This document shows positions 55,377 through 64,000 of a stretch of DNA of 64,000 nucleotides, piece after piece (the first letter of the stretch is position 1; every line of letters starts with the position of its first letter). The translations under genes were made by a program, and so were the position numbers. The notes below the pieces were generated by a model. That model did no database searches. It saw only the letters and a list, made by a program, of their open reading frames with translations, and had not been told where the DNA came from. Source of the DNA: Rhizobium mongolense subsp. loessense (GTDB lineage Bacteria; Pseudomonadota; Alphaproteobacteria; Rhizobiales; Rhizobiaceae); assembly GCF_900099775.1 (NCBI RefSeq), contig NZ_FMTM01000007.1:124001-188000 (forward strand), read 5' to 3'.

Positions 55377-57257
55377 ATGGAGGGGATATTGGAACGACGG
55401 CTGAGTGCCATACTCGCTGCCGACGTGGTGGGTTACAGCCGTCTGATGGGTATCGACGAGACCGGTACCCTGCAGGCGCTCAACCGCCACCGCTGCGAAC
55501 TGATCGATGTCAGGATCTTCGACTACAAAGGGCGCATCTTCAAGCTGACCGGCGACGGAATACTCGCGGAATTCCAAAGTGTGGTAAACGCCGTCGCCTG
55601 CGCTGTCGAAATCCAGCGCGAGATGGCAATGCGCAACAAAGACGTCCCCCAGGATCAGCGCATCGAATTGCGGATCGGCATCAATCTCGGCGATGTTGTC
55701 ATCGAGAACGACGACGTCTTCGGCGACGGCGTAAACGTCGCTGCTCGGCTCGAGGGCCTTGCTTCACCGGGTGGCATTGTCGTTTCCGGCTCGGTTCGCG
55801 ATCAGGTCGGCACGCGCCTCAACATCGGTTTCGAGTTCCAGGGGGAGCAATCTCTGAAGAACATCAAGCAGAATGTGTCGGTGTTCACGGTTCTCCTCGA
55901 TCCGCCTTCTGCAACGGCCGGCGCGTCGGACGACCAAACCCGCAATACTTGCTTTATTGCCGTTCTGCCTTTCACCAACATGAGCGGCGATCCTGAGCAG
56001 GAGTATTTCGCCGACGGCATCACGGAAGACATCATTACCGACCTCTCCAAGATATCGAGTCTACACGTCGTGCCGCGGCACACTGTCTTCACCTACAAAG
56101 GGAGTTCGCTGAAGGTAAAGCAGCTCGCCCACGAACTCGGCGTGCGATACATTCTCCAGGGCAGCGTCCGCATCGCCGGCGCGCGCGTGCGCATATCCGG
56201 CCATCTCATCGATACCGCGAACGGCGACCATCTGTGGGCCGATCGCTACGACCGGAATCTCACCGATATCTTCGCGATCCAGGACGAGATCACCAATTCG
56301 ATCGTCGGCCAGCTCAAGATCCGACTCCTGCCCGCCGAGAAGAAGGCCATCGCCGCCGAACCCACCGCCAATATCGAGGCCTATACCTACTACCTGCGAG
56401 GCCGCCAGCTATCGCACACCTGGACGAAGTCATACCTGCACCTTGCCCGCAGGATGTTTTGCAAGGCTGTCGAGCTCGATCCTGACTATGCGCGCGCCTA
56501 TGCGGGTATTGCCGATTGCGATGCGGCCATACGCGATTGGGACCCGGAAAATGTCCCTCTCGAAAACATCCTGCAGATGAGCGCCCGCGCCCTTGAACTC
56601 GATCCTGATCTTGCCGAGGCCCATGCCTCCCGGGGTCTGGCCTTGCATCAGAACGGCCAGGATCAGCAGGCCATTGCAGCCTTCGAGCGGGCGCTTGCAC
56701 TTGAACCCAATCTTTATGAAGCGAACTTCCACTATGCGCGATTCTTCTTCATGCGCGGTGATTTCGCCAATGCCGTCCGCTACTTCACGCGCGCGGCACA
56801 TATCCGCACGGACGACTACGTCTCACCTATTCATTTGATGAGCGCCCACCGCTCGCTCGGGCGCATGTCGGAGACGGAAAACTGGGCCAAGCTCGGGCTG
56901 CTGCGAGCGGAACGCGCACTGAACCTCAGTCCGGAAAATTCAGGACCGGCCCATCGCGGCGCCCTGGCGCTGGCGCATCTCGGAGACAGGGCGAGAGCAA
57001 GGGATTGGGCCGCCCGCGCCATCGCGATCGATCCCGACGACATCGTTGCGCAATACAATCTGGCTTGCGTCTATTCCGTCCTCGGCGACGTGGACGAAGC
57101 GATTGATATCCTGGAGAAGCTGATGCCGCGAAGCTCGGTCTACCACATCAAATGGTTCGATAACGACTCCGATCTGGATAACATTCGCAGCGACCAGCGC
57201 TTCCAGAAACTCCTGCTCGCAGCGCAGGAGGAACAACCCCGGGAGGTTGCTGAATAG
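55377..57257 (+). CDS. Class III adenylate cyclase with TolB-like and TPR domains
   Basis: Protein of about 626 residues. The cyclase domain (1-180) keeps the two metal-binding aspartates, D16 in AADVVGYSRLM and D60 in LTGDGILAEF, and the transition-state Asn/Arg in FGDGVNVAARLEG, so it should be active. A TolB/FlgO-like domain (~190-320; FIAVLPFTNMSGDPEQEYFA) and five or more TPR units (~340-600; ALELDPDLAEAHASRGLALH) follow. This architecture is abundant in rhizobia. An alternative TTG start at 55389, after GGAGGGG, would give the common ERRLSAILAADVV start. It is divergent from the binding-protein gene and reads toward the two-component genes. Confidence 0.9.
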   Translation: MEGILERRLSAILAADVVGYSRLMGIDETGTLQALNRHRCELIDVRIFDYKGRIFKLTGDGILAEFQSVVNAVACAVEIQREMAMRNKDVPQDQRIELRIGINLGDVVIENDDVFGDGVNVAARLEGLASPGGIVVSGSVRDQVGTRLNIGFEFQGEQSLKNIKQNVSVFTVLLDPPSATAGASDDQTRNTCFIAVLPFTNMSGDPEQEYFADGITEDIITDLSKISSLHVVPRHTVFTYKGSSLKVKQLAHELGVRYILQGSVRIAGARVRISGHLIDTANGDHLWADRYDRNLTDIFAIQDEITNSIVGQLKIRLLPAEKKAIAAEPTANIEAYTYYLRGRQLSHTWTKSYLHLARRMFCKAVELDPDYARAYAGIADCDAAIRDWDPENVPLENILQMSARALELDPDLAEAHASRGLALHQNGQDQQAIAAFERALALEPNLYEANFHYARFFFMRGDFANAVRYFTRAAHIRTDDYVSPIHLMSAHRSLGRMSETENWAKLGLLRAERALNLSPENSGPAHRGALALAHLGDRARARDWAARAIAIDPDDIVAQYNLACVYSVLGDVDEAIDILEKLMPRSSVYHIKWFDNDSDLDNIRSDQRFQKLLLAAQEEQPREVAE

Positions 57258-57373
57258 AGGAATTGAGACCGCCAAACTCTCGTTGATTGAATGGCGCCGG
57301 GTTTTCTTTTGCCGCTGATGACATCCCCCTTCACGGGCTGTAATCTTCTTTGTTGAACAACAGGAAACCACCC

Positions 57374-58051
57374 GTGCGCATTCTCCTCACCGAAGACAAT
57401 ATCGCGCTGGCCGACGGCCTGTCCGCGATCTTGCGCGGTACCGGGCATGCCGTCGATGTCGTCCACGACGGCGCATCCGCCAATGCAGTCATCGCGGCGG
57501 AAAATTTCGATCTCGTGATCCTCGACCTCAACCTGCCTGAGATGGACGGGCTGGACGTCCTGCGCAGCATGCGCTCCCGGCAGAACCAGGCGGCCGTCCT
57601 CATTCTGACTGCACGCGGAGCGCCGGAGGAGCGGGTCAGAGGCCTCGACCTCGGCGCCGACGATTACCTTATCAAGCCCTTCGACATTACCGAATTCGAG
57701 GCGCGCGTGCGCGTGCTGCTCCGGCGCCAGGCGGGCCTGCATTCGGCGACGGTGATGTACGGCTGCGTGTCCTTCGACCTCAAGTCCCGCACCTTTTCCG
57801 CCGGCAATATGCAGCTTGATATTCCCGCTCGCGAAGTCGGACTGCTTGAAATCCTCTTCATGCGTGCCGGCAAAGTCGTGTCCAAAGAGGCAATCACCCA
57901 GTCGTTGACGGCCTTCGACGACGACATTTCCGCCAATGCGATCGAGCAATATGTCAGCCGGCTGCGCAAGCGCCTGGCACCGCATGGATTGACCGTGAAG
58001 ACCGCGCGCGGCATCGGCTACTATCTCGACAAGCTTCCCGAGGCCCCATGA
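57374..58051 (+). CDS. OmpR-family response regulator, TctD-like
   Basis: Protein of about 225 residues: receiver domain with phosphorylation site D51 (ILDLNLPEMDG) and KPFDITEFEARVRVLL, then a winged helix DNA-binding domain (~130-220; ANAIEQYVSRLRKRL, TARGIGYYL). The GTG start follows AGGAAA at nine bases. Its stop overlaps the kinase start (ATGA). TctD/TctE systems control tricarboxylate transport, and the tctCBA operon lies 3.5 kb away, so this regulator is its probable controller. Confidence 0.92.
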   Translation: MRILLTEDNIALADGLSAILRGTGHAVDVVHDGASANAVIAAENFDLVILDLNLPEMDGLDVLRSMRSRQNQAAVLILTARGAPEERVRGLDLGADDYLIKPFDITEFEARVRVLLRRQAGLHSATVMYGCVSFDLKSRTFSAGNMQLDIPAREVGLLEILFMRAGKVVSKEAITQSLTAFDDDISANAIEQYVSRLRKRLAPHGLTVKTARGIGYYLDKLPEAP

Positions 58052-59430
58052 AAGCCGCCTATTCGCTGAGGCGCCGGCTGCTTTTCTGGCTGCTGATCTC
58101 CACCGCCATCATCGGCACGCTGGCGCTCGCCGACACATACCGGGAGGCGGTCGAGACCTCGAACATTGTTTCAGACCGTGTGCTTGCCGGTTCGGCGCTC
58201 GCCATTGCCGAGCGCGTGGTCGTGGCAGAAGACGGCGCGCTGGAAGTCGACATTCCCTATGTCGCACTGGAAATGCTGACATCGGCCGCTCAAGACCGTG
58301 TGTTCTACCGCGTCGATGGTCCGCCCGGAAAATTCATTACCGGCTACCAGGCACTTCCGGTTCTTAAGGAAACCAGGAGCGACGCAGCCGTCTTCGCAGA
58401 CGATATTTTCCGCGGCGAGCCGATCCGCGTCGCGACGCTGGAGCGCTCCGCCTCAACCGGCATCCGCTCGGTTCCCTTTGTTGTCACCGTCGCGGAAACG
58501 ACGATCGCCCGCCGTCAGCTGGCACGCGCGATCCTTTTCCGTTCGGCTGTCCGTCTCGCCTTCATGATCGCCGGCGCAGCCGTGATCGTCTGGATCTCGG
58601 TCACGGTCGCGCTCCGACCGCTTTACAAGCTCCGGGACGCGATCGGCGAGCGCAGCCCGGACGACTTGCATCCGATCGAGCAATCGGTGCCGAGCGAGGT
58701 GCAGCCACTGGTGGATACGGTGAACAGCTTCATGGTGCGCCTGCAGTCAGCCCTTGATGCGCTGCGGAATTTCACCGGCAATGCCAGTCATCAATTGCGA
58801 ACACCGCTTGCCATCATCCGCACTCAGCTCGCGCTTTCCGCCCGCGCCGCAACGCTGCCTGAAGCGCAGGACTCGGCCCTGAAAGGGGACCAGGCCGTCG
58901 CGCACGCCGAACGCATTCTCGCCCAGCTGCTGCTGATGGCAAAGATCGACGCAGCAACAGCCAAGGAGGCTCTGGCGGCCTCAACGATCGACATCGCCGC
59001 CATTGCCCAGGAGATTACCGGCGAACTGATCCCTGCAGCCGCCGAGGCCGGTATCGATCTAGGCTTTGAGGGCGAGGGACATGCGATGATCCGCGCCGAA
59101 CCCCTGCTGATCGGCGAGCTGCTGCGCAATCTTGCGGGCAACGCCATCGCATATGCCGGCAAGAGCGCCGAGGTTACCGTGCGGATTGCGCAGGATGGCG
59201 AAACCGTCCGCCTCGAGGTTGAAGACAATGGTCCCGGTATCGCGCCGGAAAAGCTCGACGCCGTGCGCCGCCGCTTTTCGCGCGGCAACGACTCCGATGC
59301 GCCAGGCGCCGGCCTCGGCCTCCCGATCGTCGAGGAAATCGCCAATCTTTTCAATGCGACGCTTACGCTCTCGCCTGCGACCAGCGGCAAGGGGCTCAAA
59401 GCCGCCGTCGCCTTTGCAAAAGTGTCATAA
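58048..59430 (+). CDS. Sensor histidine kinase, TctE-like
   Basis: Protein of about 460 residues. Two membrane helices (~10-30 and ~165-190) enclose a periplasmic 2CSK_N-type sensor (~35-160). HAMP-like sequence leads to the H-box ASHQLRTPLAIIR (H248), then ATPase motifs ELLRNLAGNAIAYAG, DNGPGIAPEKL and GAGLGLPIVEEIA. All catalytic motifs are intact. The short sensor domain is typical of kinases that read carboxylates or work with a periplasmic binding protein. Coupled to the regulator gene by an ATGA. Confidence 0.93.
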   Translation: MKAAYSLRRRLLFWLLISTAIIGTLALADTYREAVETSNIVSDRVLAGSALAIAERVVVAEDGALEVDIPYVALEMLTSAAQDRVFYRVDGPPGKFITGYQALPVLKETRSDAAVFADDIFRGEPIRVATLERSASTGIRSVPFVVTVAETTIARRQLARAILFRSAVRLAFMIAGAAVIVWISVTVALRPLYKLRDAIGERSPDDLHPIEQSVPSEVQPLVDTVNSFMVRLQSALDALRNFTGNASHQLRTPLAIIRTQLALSARAATLPEAQDSALKGDQAVAHAERILAQLLLMAKIDAATAKEALAASTIDIAAIAQEITGELIPAAAEAGIDLGFEGEGHAMIRAEPLLIGELLRNLAGNAIAYAGKSAEVTVRIAQDGETVRLEVEDNGPGIAPEKLDAVRRRFSRGNDSDAPGAGLGLPIVEEIANLFNATLTLSPATSGKGLKAAVAFAKVS

Positions 59431-59540
59431 AGGCTTCGCGGCGTTAACCTTTCCGCCTTGCTTTCTTTCGTTGCATTGCACACTATCGCGTCGGGAACAG
59501 CAAATGCCGCATAACGATGTGGCGTCGGACAAGGCAAAAT

Positions 59541-62500
59541 ATGTCGATCAAAGCCAGTATCTATCATCTGACGCACTACAAATACGACAGGCCGGTGCGC
59601 CTTGGGCCGCAGGTCATCCGCCTCAAGCCCGCCTCGCATTCAAAAACGCGCGTGCTCAGTCATTCGCTGAAGGTCACGCCGTCGAACCATTTCGTGAACC
59701 TGCAGCAGGACCCCTACGGGAATTATCTTGCTCGCTACGTCTTTCCCGATCCGGTGACCGAATTCAAGATCGAGGTCGATCTCGTCGCCGACATGACGGT
59801 CTACAACCCCTTCGACTTCTTCGTCGAAGACGAGGCCACTAAATGGCCCTTCGACTATCCGCAGACCATCCAGGAAGACCTCTCGATCTACATGAAACCG
59901 GAGGATCCCGGCCCGCGGCTCAAGGCTTTCCTCGAAACGCTCGACTATTCGCCGGGCCAGACGACTGTTGACATGATCGTCGGCCTCAACGCCCGCCTGC
60001 AGCAGCAGATCGGCTATGTCATCCGCATGGAGGCCGGCGTCCAGACGCCGGAGGACACGCTTGAAAGCGCCAGAGGCTCCTGCCGTGATACGAGTTGGCT
60101 GCTCGTTCAGGTTCTCCGTCACCTCGGGCTTGCCGCCCGCTTCGTCTCGGGCTACCTCATTCAGCTGACGCCCGACCTGAAGGCCCTTGACGGCCCCTCC
60201 GGTACGGAGGTCGATTTCACCGACCTGCATGCCTGGGCCGAAGTCTATCTGCCTGGCGCCGGCTGGGTCGGCCTCGACCCGACATCCGGCCTGCTCACCG
60301 GCGAAAGCCACATCCCGCTCGCCGCAACCCCGCATTATAGCAACGCCGCCCCGATCTCCGGCGGCTATTTCGGCGAAGCCAATACCGAGTTCGCCTTCGA
60401 CATGAAGGTCGCCCGTGTCGCAGAACATCCGCGCATCACCAAGCCCTTCTCGGAGGAGAGCTGGAACGAGCTCGACGCACTTGGCGAAAAAGTGGATCGT
60501 ATCCTCAAAGCAGAGGATGTGCGCCTGACGATGGGCGGCGAGCCCACTTTCGTGTCGATCGACGATTTCGAATCCGAAGAGTGGAATACCGCCGCCGTGG
60601 GCCCGACCAAGCGGGAGAAAGCAGACAGCCTGATCCGCAGGCTGCGCCAGCGCTTCGCCCCGGGCGGCTTCCTGCATTACGGACAGGGAAAGTGGTATCC
60701 CGGCGAAAGCCTGCCGCGCTGGACCTTCTCACTCTACTGGCGCAAGGACGGAAAGCCGATCTGGCAGAATCCGGATTTGATCGCAGTAGAGGGCGCTGAC
60801 ACCGTCGCCAAGGCGCAAGACGCCGAGCGGCTGCTCACCGGCATCGCGCGCGAGCTGGCGATTACGCCTGATATGGTGCTGCCGGCCTATGAGGACCCCG
60901 CCGAGTGGATCATCAAGGAGGGAAGCCTTCCCGAAAATGTCGATCCGTCGAATTCCAAGTTGAAGGATCCGGAAGAGCGCAACCGCATCGCCCGCGTTTT
61001 CGAACGCGGCCTGACGGTTCCGACAGGTTATATCCTTCCCGTTCAAGCCTGGAACGCTCGGGCTTCGGGGCACCGCTGGATCAGCGAGAAATGGCAGACC
61101 CGGCGCGGCAAGATCTTCCTCGTACCTGGCGACAGCCCTGTCGGATACCGTCTGCCGCTTGGTACGCTCCCTTACGTGCCGCCATCGCAATATCCCTATA
61201 TCCACATCGCCGACCCATCGATCCCGCGCCAGCCCCTGCCCGAAGTCTTCGTGCCCGCTGGCCGCGCCATGCCGGAGGCCTCGTTCCAGCGCGACGAGAG
61301 CGGCCAGAGCCGTGTGGAACAGACGCTTGGCGAAATCGGCGGCGCGGTTCGCACGGCCATATCGGTCGAGCCGCGCGACGGACGGCTTTGCGTCTTCATG
61401 CCGCCCGTCGAGCGCATTGAAGACTATCTCGAACTCATCGCAGCAGCCGAAAACGCTGCGGCCGAACTTGGGCTTGCCGTCCATATCGAGGGCTATTCGC
61501 CGCCCCAGGACGAGCGCATCAATGTCATTCGTGTCGCACCGGATCCAGGCGTCATCGAGGTGAATATCCACCCCGCCTCGAACTGGCAGGATTGCGTGGC
61601 AATCACCACCGCGATCTACGAAGAAGCGCGGATGACGCGTCTCGGCGCCGACAAGTTCATGATCGACGGCCGTCACACGGGCACGGGGGGCGGCAACCAT
61701 GTCGTCGTCGGTGGCGCCAATCCGAACGACAGCCCGTTCCTGCGCCGGCCCGATCTCTTGAAGAGCCTCGTGCTGCACTGGCAGCGGCATCCCTCGCTCT
61801 CCTATCTCTTCTCCGGCATGTTCATCGGGCCGACCAGCCAGGCGCCGCGCATCGACGAGGCCAGGCACGACAGCCTGTACGAGTTGGAAATCGCCCTCGC
61901 CCAGGTGCCAGCGCCAGGCCGCGGCCCGTCACCGCTTCCCTGGCTGACCGACCGCCTGTTTCGCAATCTCCTGATCGACGTGACGGGCAACACCCACCGG
62001 GCCGAGATCTGCATCGACAAGCTGTTTTCGCCGGATGGGCCGACCGGACGTCTCGGTCTCGTAGAGTTCCGCGGCTTCGAAATGCCCCCGAATGCGCGCA
62101 TGTCTCTCGCTCAGCAATTGATGGTCCGCGCCCTCATTGCCCGCTTCTGGAAAAATCCCGCCGACGGCAAGTTCGTGCGCTGGGGCACTTCCCTGCACGA
62201 TCGCTTCATGCTTCCGCATTTCGTCTGGGCCGATTTCCTGGATGTGCTTGCCGATCTCAAAGAAAACGGCTTCGAGGTCAGCCCGGAGTGGTTCAAGGCA
62301 CAACTCGAATTCCGCTTCCCCTTCTGCGGCGAAGTGGAATACGAGGGCTCGAAACTCGAGCTTCGCCAGGCGCTCGAACCTTGGCACGTCATGGGCGAGG
62401 AAGGTGCGATTGGCGGCACCGTTCGATATGTCGACAGCTCGGTTGAGCGACTTCAGGTTCGCCTCGAAACCAGCAATTCCTCACGCTACACCGTCACCTG

Positions 62501-62864
62501 CAACGGCCGAACCGTGCCGCTGACACCGACAGGGACGTCCGGCGTGTCCGTCGCCGGCGTCCGCTTCAAGGCGTGGCAGCCGGCCTCGGGCCTGCATCCG
62601 GTCCTGCCGGTGAATACGCCGCTGACATTTGACATTTATGATACATGGTCGAAGCGTTCGATCGGCGGCTGCATCTATCATGTTGCCCATCCGGGCGGGC
62701 GCAACTATGACACCTTCCCGGTAAACGGCAACGAAGCGGAAGCAAGGCGGCTTTCCCGATTCGAACCGTGGGGACATACGGCAGGCGGCTTCATTCCGCG
62801 CGCCGAGATGGGTTCGCCGGAATTCCCGCTGACGCTGGATCTCCGCAGGCCGGCAGGCATTTGA
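59541..62864 (+). CDS. Transglutaminase-like protein fused to putative amidoligase (DUF2126)
   Basis: A large cytoplasmic protein of about 1107 residues. Residues 1-90 form the bacterial transglutaminase N-terminal domain (SIYHLTHYKYDRPVRLGPQ). The transglutaminase-like core follows with a complete catalytic triad, C181 (RGSCRDTSW), H230 (DLHAWAEVYLPG) and D246 (GLDPTSG). From residue ~300 to the end lies DUF2126, annotated in Pfam as putative amidoligase; visible pieces are LTMGGEPTFVSIDD, the GRHTGTGGGNHVVVGGAN metal/nucleotide-binding segment, and RAEICIDKLFSPDG. No signal peptide. It is followed after 14 bases by a circularly permuted ATP-grasp gene, the known genomic companion. Together they should join or cut peptide/amide bonds on an unknown substrate. 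Confidence 0.9.
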   Translation: MSIKASIYHLTHYKYDRPVRLGPQVIRLKPASHSKTRVLSHSLKVTPSNHFVNLQQDPYGNYLARYVFPDPVTEFKIEVDLVADMTVYNPFDFFVEDEATKWPFDYPQTIQEDLSIYMKPEDPGPRLKAFLETLDYSPGQTTVDMIVGLNARLQQQIGYVIRMEAGVQTPEDTLESARGSCRDTSWLLVQVLRHLGLAARFVSGYLIQLTPDLKALDGPSGTEVDFTDLHAWAEVYLPGAGWVGLDPTSGLLTGESHIPLAATPHYSNAAPISGGYFGEANTEFAFDMKVARVAEHPRITKPFSEESWNELDALGEKVDRILKAEDVRLTMGGEPTFVSIDDFESEEWNTAAVGPTKREKADSLIRRLRQRFAPGGFLHYGQGKWYPGESLPRWTFSLYWRKDGKPIWQNPDLIAVEGADTVAKAQDAERLLTGIARELAITPDMVLPAYEDPAEWIIKEGSLPENVDPSNSKLKDPEERNRIARVFERGLTVPTGYILPVQAWNARASGHRWISEKWQTRRGKIFLVPGDSPVGYRLPLGTLPYVPPSQYPYIHIADPSIPRQPLPEVFVPAGRAMPEASFQRDESGQSRVEQTLGEIGGAVRTAISVEPRDGRLCVFMPPVERIEDYLELIAAAENAAAELGLAVHIEGYSPPQDERINVIRVAPDPGVIEVNIHPASNWQDCVAITTAIYEEARMTRLGADKFMIDGRHTGTGGGNHVVVGGANPNDSPFLRRPDLLKSLVLHWQRHPSLSYLFSGMFIGPTSQAPRIDEARHDSLYELEIALAQVPAPGRGPSPLPWLTDRLFRNLLIDVTGNTHRAEICIDKLFSPDGPTGRLGLVEFRGFEMPPNARMSLAQQLMVRALIARFWKNPADGKFVRWGTSLHDRFMLPHFVWADFLDVLADLKENGFEVSPEWFKAQLEFRFPFCGEVEYEGSKLELRQALEPWHVMGEEGAIGGTVRYVDSSVERLQVRLETSNSSRYTVTCNGRTVPLTPTGTSGVSVAGVRFKAWQPASGLHPVLPVNTPLTFDIYDTWSKRSIGGCIYHVAHPGGRNYDTFPVNGNEAEARRLSRFEPWGHTAGGFIPRAEMGSPEFPLTLDLRRPAGI

Positions 62865-62878
62865 CGAGCTAGGTTTTA

Positions 62879-64000
62879 ATGGGCAAGAAACCGGCAATGG
62901 AGAAACGTAGGGACGAGGTTGCAAGCCGCGGCGGCAACGGTGCGGCGTTCGGCTATGCGCCCCTGCCTGGCATTGCCGACGAGATGGTCGACAACAACGG
63001 CGCCATCCGCCCGGTCTGGCAGCGCTTTCTTGCGGGCTTCGGGGCAATTCCCGAGAAGGAACTGACCGAGCGCTTCGCCCGAGCCGACCGCTATCTGCGC
63101 GATGCCGGCGTATTCTACCGCGCCTATGGCAGCAAGGGCACGGGCGAGCGGTCCTGGCCGCTGTCGCATATCCCGGTCCTGGTCGACGAGCGCGAATGGC
63201 AGGCGCTTTCTGCCGGCCTGGTGCAGCGCGCCGACCTGCTTGAGGCGATCGTTGCCGATATCTATGGCGACAACAAGCTGGTCGAGGAAGGCTTCCTGCC
63301 GCCTGGCCTGATCGCCGCCAACCCGGAATTCCAGCGCCCGCTTGCAGGCGTAAAGCCCGCGACCGGCCACTACCTGCATTTCTGCGCCTTCGAGATTGGC
63401 CGCGGTCCGGACGGAAACTGGTGGGTTCTGGCCGACCGTACACAGGCGCCGTCAGGTGCAGGCTTTGCGCTTGAAAGCCGCGTTGCCACCACACGCGCCT
63501 TCTCCGATATCTATGCCGAAACCCCGGTTCACCGTCTCGCCTCCTTCTTCGGCGCCTTCCGCGATGCGTTGCAGACGATGAAGCATTCCGGCGACGACCG
63601 CATCGGCGTTCTGACCCCCGGACCGGCAAACGAAACCTACTATGAACACGCCTATATCGCTCGCTATCTCGGCTTCATGCTGCTTGAAGGCGAAGATCTG
63701 ACGGTGGTCAACGGCCGCGTCATGGTTCGCACGGTGGCCGGCCTGAAGCCGATCGGCGTCCTCTGGCGTCGCCTCGATTCCGCCTATGCCGATCCCTTGG
63801 AGCTGAACCAGAATTCGCATATCGGCACACCCGGTCTGGTCGAGGCACTGCGTGCCGAATCGGTGACGATCGTCAATGCTCTGGGAACCGGCATCCTCGA
63901 GACGCGCGCCTTGCTCGCTTTCATGCCGACGATCTGTCGCCGCCTGCTTGGCGAAAAACTGTCCCTGCCGTCGATCGCCACTTGGTGGTGCGGGCAGAAG
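62879..64000 (+). CDS. Circularly permuted ATP-grasp protein (DUF404/DUF407 type), 3' end outside window
   Basis: The first 374 codons of a longer gene. The N-terminus reads MGKKPAMEKRRDEV, then GYAPLPGIADEMVD and FADRYLRDAGVFYRAYG-like family sequence, AIVADIYGDNKLVEEGFLP, a clear CP-ATP-grasp signature, and GVLTPGPANETYYEHAYIAR. Family members form amide bonds using ATP and usually carry or adjoin an alpha-E (DUF403) domain, which could follow beyond the window. It starts 14 bases after the transglutaminase-amidoligase gene, so the two are cotranscribed. The ribosome site (TAGGTT) is weak, suggesting coupled translation. Confidence 0.88.
   Translation, partial: MGKKPAMEKRRDEVASRGGNGAAFGYAPLPGIADEMVDNNGAIRPVWQRFLAGFGAIPEKELTERFARADRYLRDAGVFYRAYGSKGTGERSWPLSHIPVLVDEREWQALSAGLVQRADLLEAIVADIYGDNKLVEEGFLPPGLIAANPEFQRPLAGVKPATGHYLHFCAFEIGRGPDGNWWVLADRTQAPSGAGFALESRVATTRAFSDIYAETPVHRLASFFGAFRDALQTMKHSGDDRIGVLTPGPANETYYEHAYIARYLGFMLLEGEDLTVVNGRVMVRTVAGLKPIGVLWRRLDSAYADPLELNQNSHIGTPGLVEALRAESVTIVNALGTGILETRALLAFMPTICRRLLGEKLSLPSIATWWCGQK

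Overview
The window looks like a chromosomal segment of an alphaproteobacterium of the order Rhizobiales, most likely Rhizobium or a close relative. Reasons: high GC with rhizobial codon use; GapR, CpdR, Omp10-type and BA14K-type proteins; a homospermidine synthase; a ROSE-type RNA thermometer behind an RpoH-like promoter; a RIME-like palindromic repeat; and an MmgR (suhB-family) small RNA lying between an inositol-monophosphatase-family gene and an N-formylglutamate amidohydrolase gene, the arrangement known from Sinorhizobium. No prophage, insertion sequence, CRISPR array or plasmid backbone gene was recognised. The assignment rests on pattern recognition only; no database search was run.

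Layout. 0-6 kb: a truncated AraC regulator, a PLP-dependent threonine/serine dehydratase, a LysR regulator divergent from a tautomerase-DUF4865 pair, a LysE exporter, and a DUF1036-pyruvate kinase pair. 6-12 kb: N-formylglutamate amidohydrolase, DUF1244, gapR, a broken alpha/beta hydrolase, a large DUF882 envelope protein and an orphan sigma-54 response regulator. 12-23.7 kb: pepF, a RIME-like repeat, the folate genes pabB and an aminotransferase-IV lyase, YciI, hss, omp10, a 5'-nucleotidase fused to LysM, hemH, and a QmcA/NfeD membrane pair. 23.7-30 kb: envelope genes kdsD, a beta-barrel outer-membrane protein, galU, a lytic transglycosylase and an SGNH-like protein. 30-37 kb: glutamate synthase gltB/gltD. 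37-45.6 kb: threonine aldolase, BA14K, a LysR/bile-acid-symporter divergent pair, hsp20 with its thermometer, a lysophospholipase-like hydrolase, hisN, mmgR, a second N-formylglutamate amidohydrolase, cpdR and tRNA-Val(GAC). 45.6-50.9 kb: many small or uncharacterised genes, including a degenerate nuclease-fold protein, MgtC, two small proteins with EcfG-like promoters, and a TerC-like DUF475 protein. 50.9-59.4 kb: a tripartite tricarboxylate transporter (tctCBA), a second periplasmic binding protein, an adenylate cyclase-TPR protein and a TctDE-like two-component system. 59.5 kb to the end: a transglutaminase-amidoligase (DUF2126) fusion followed by a circularly permuted ATP-grasp gene that runs off the window.

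How the genes work together. The 50.9-59.4 kb block reads as one sensing and uptake module: the two-component system probably controls tctCBA, and the extra binding protein may feed ligand information to the kinase. The last two genes are the start of a predicted peptide- or amide-bond-forming system whose product is unknown; this is the best candidate for an undescribed system here. The remaining genes are mainly core metabolism (glutamate synthesis, folate, haem, polyamine, glycolysis) and cell-envelope maintenance, with stress control shown by RpoH-like and EcfG-like promoters.
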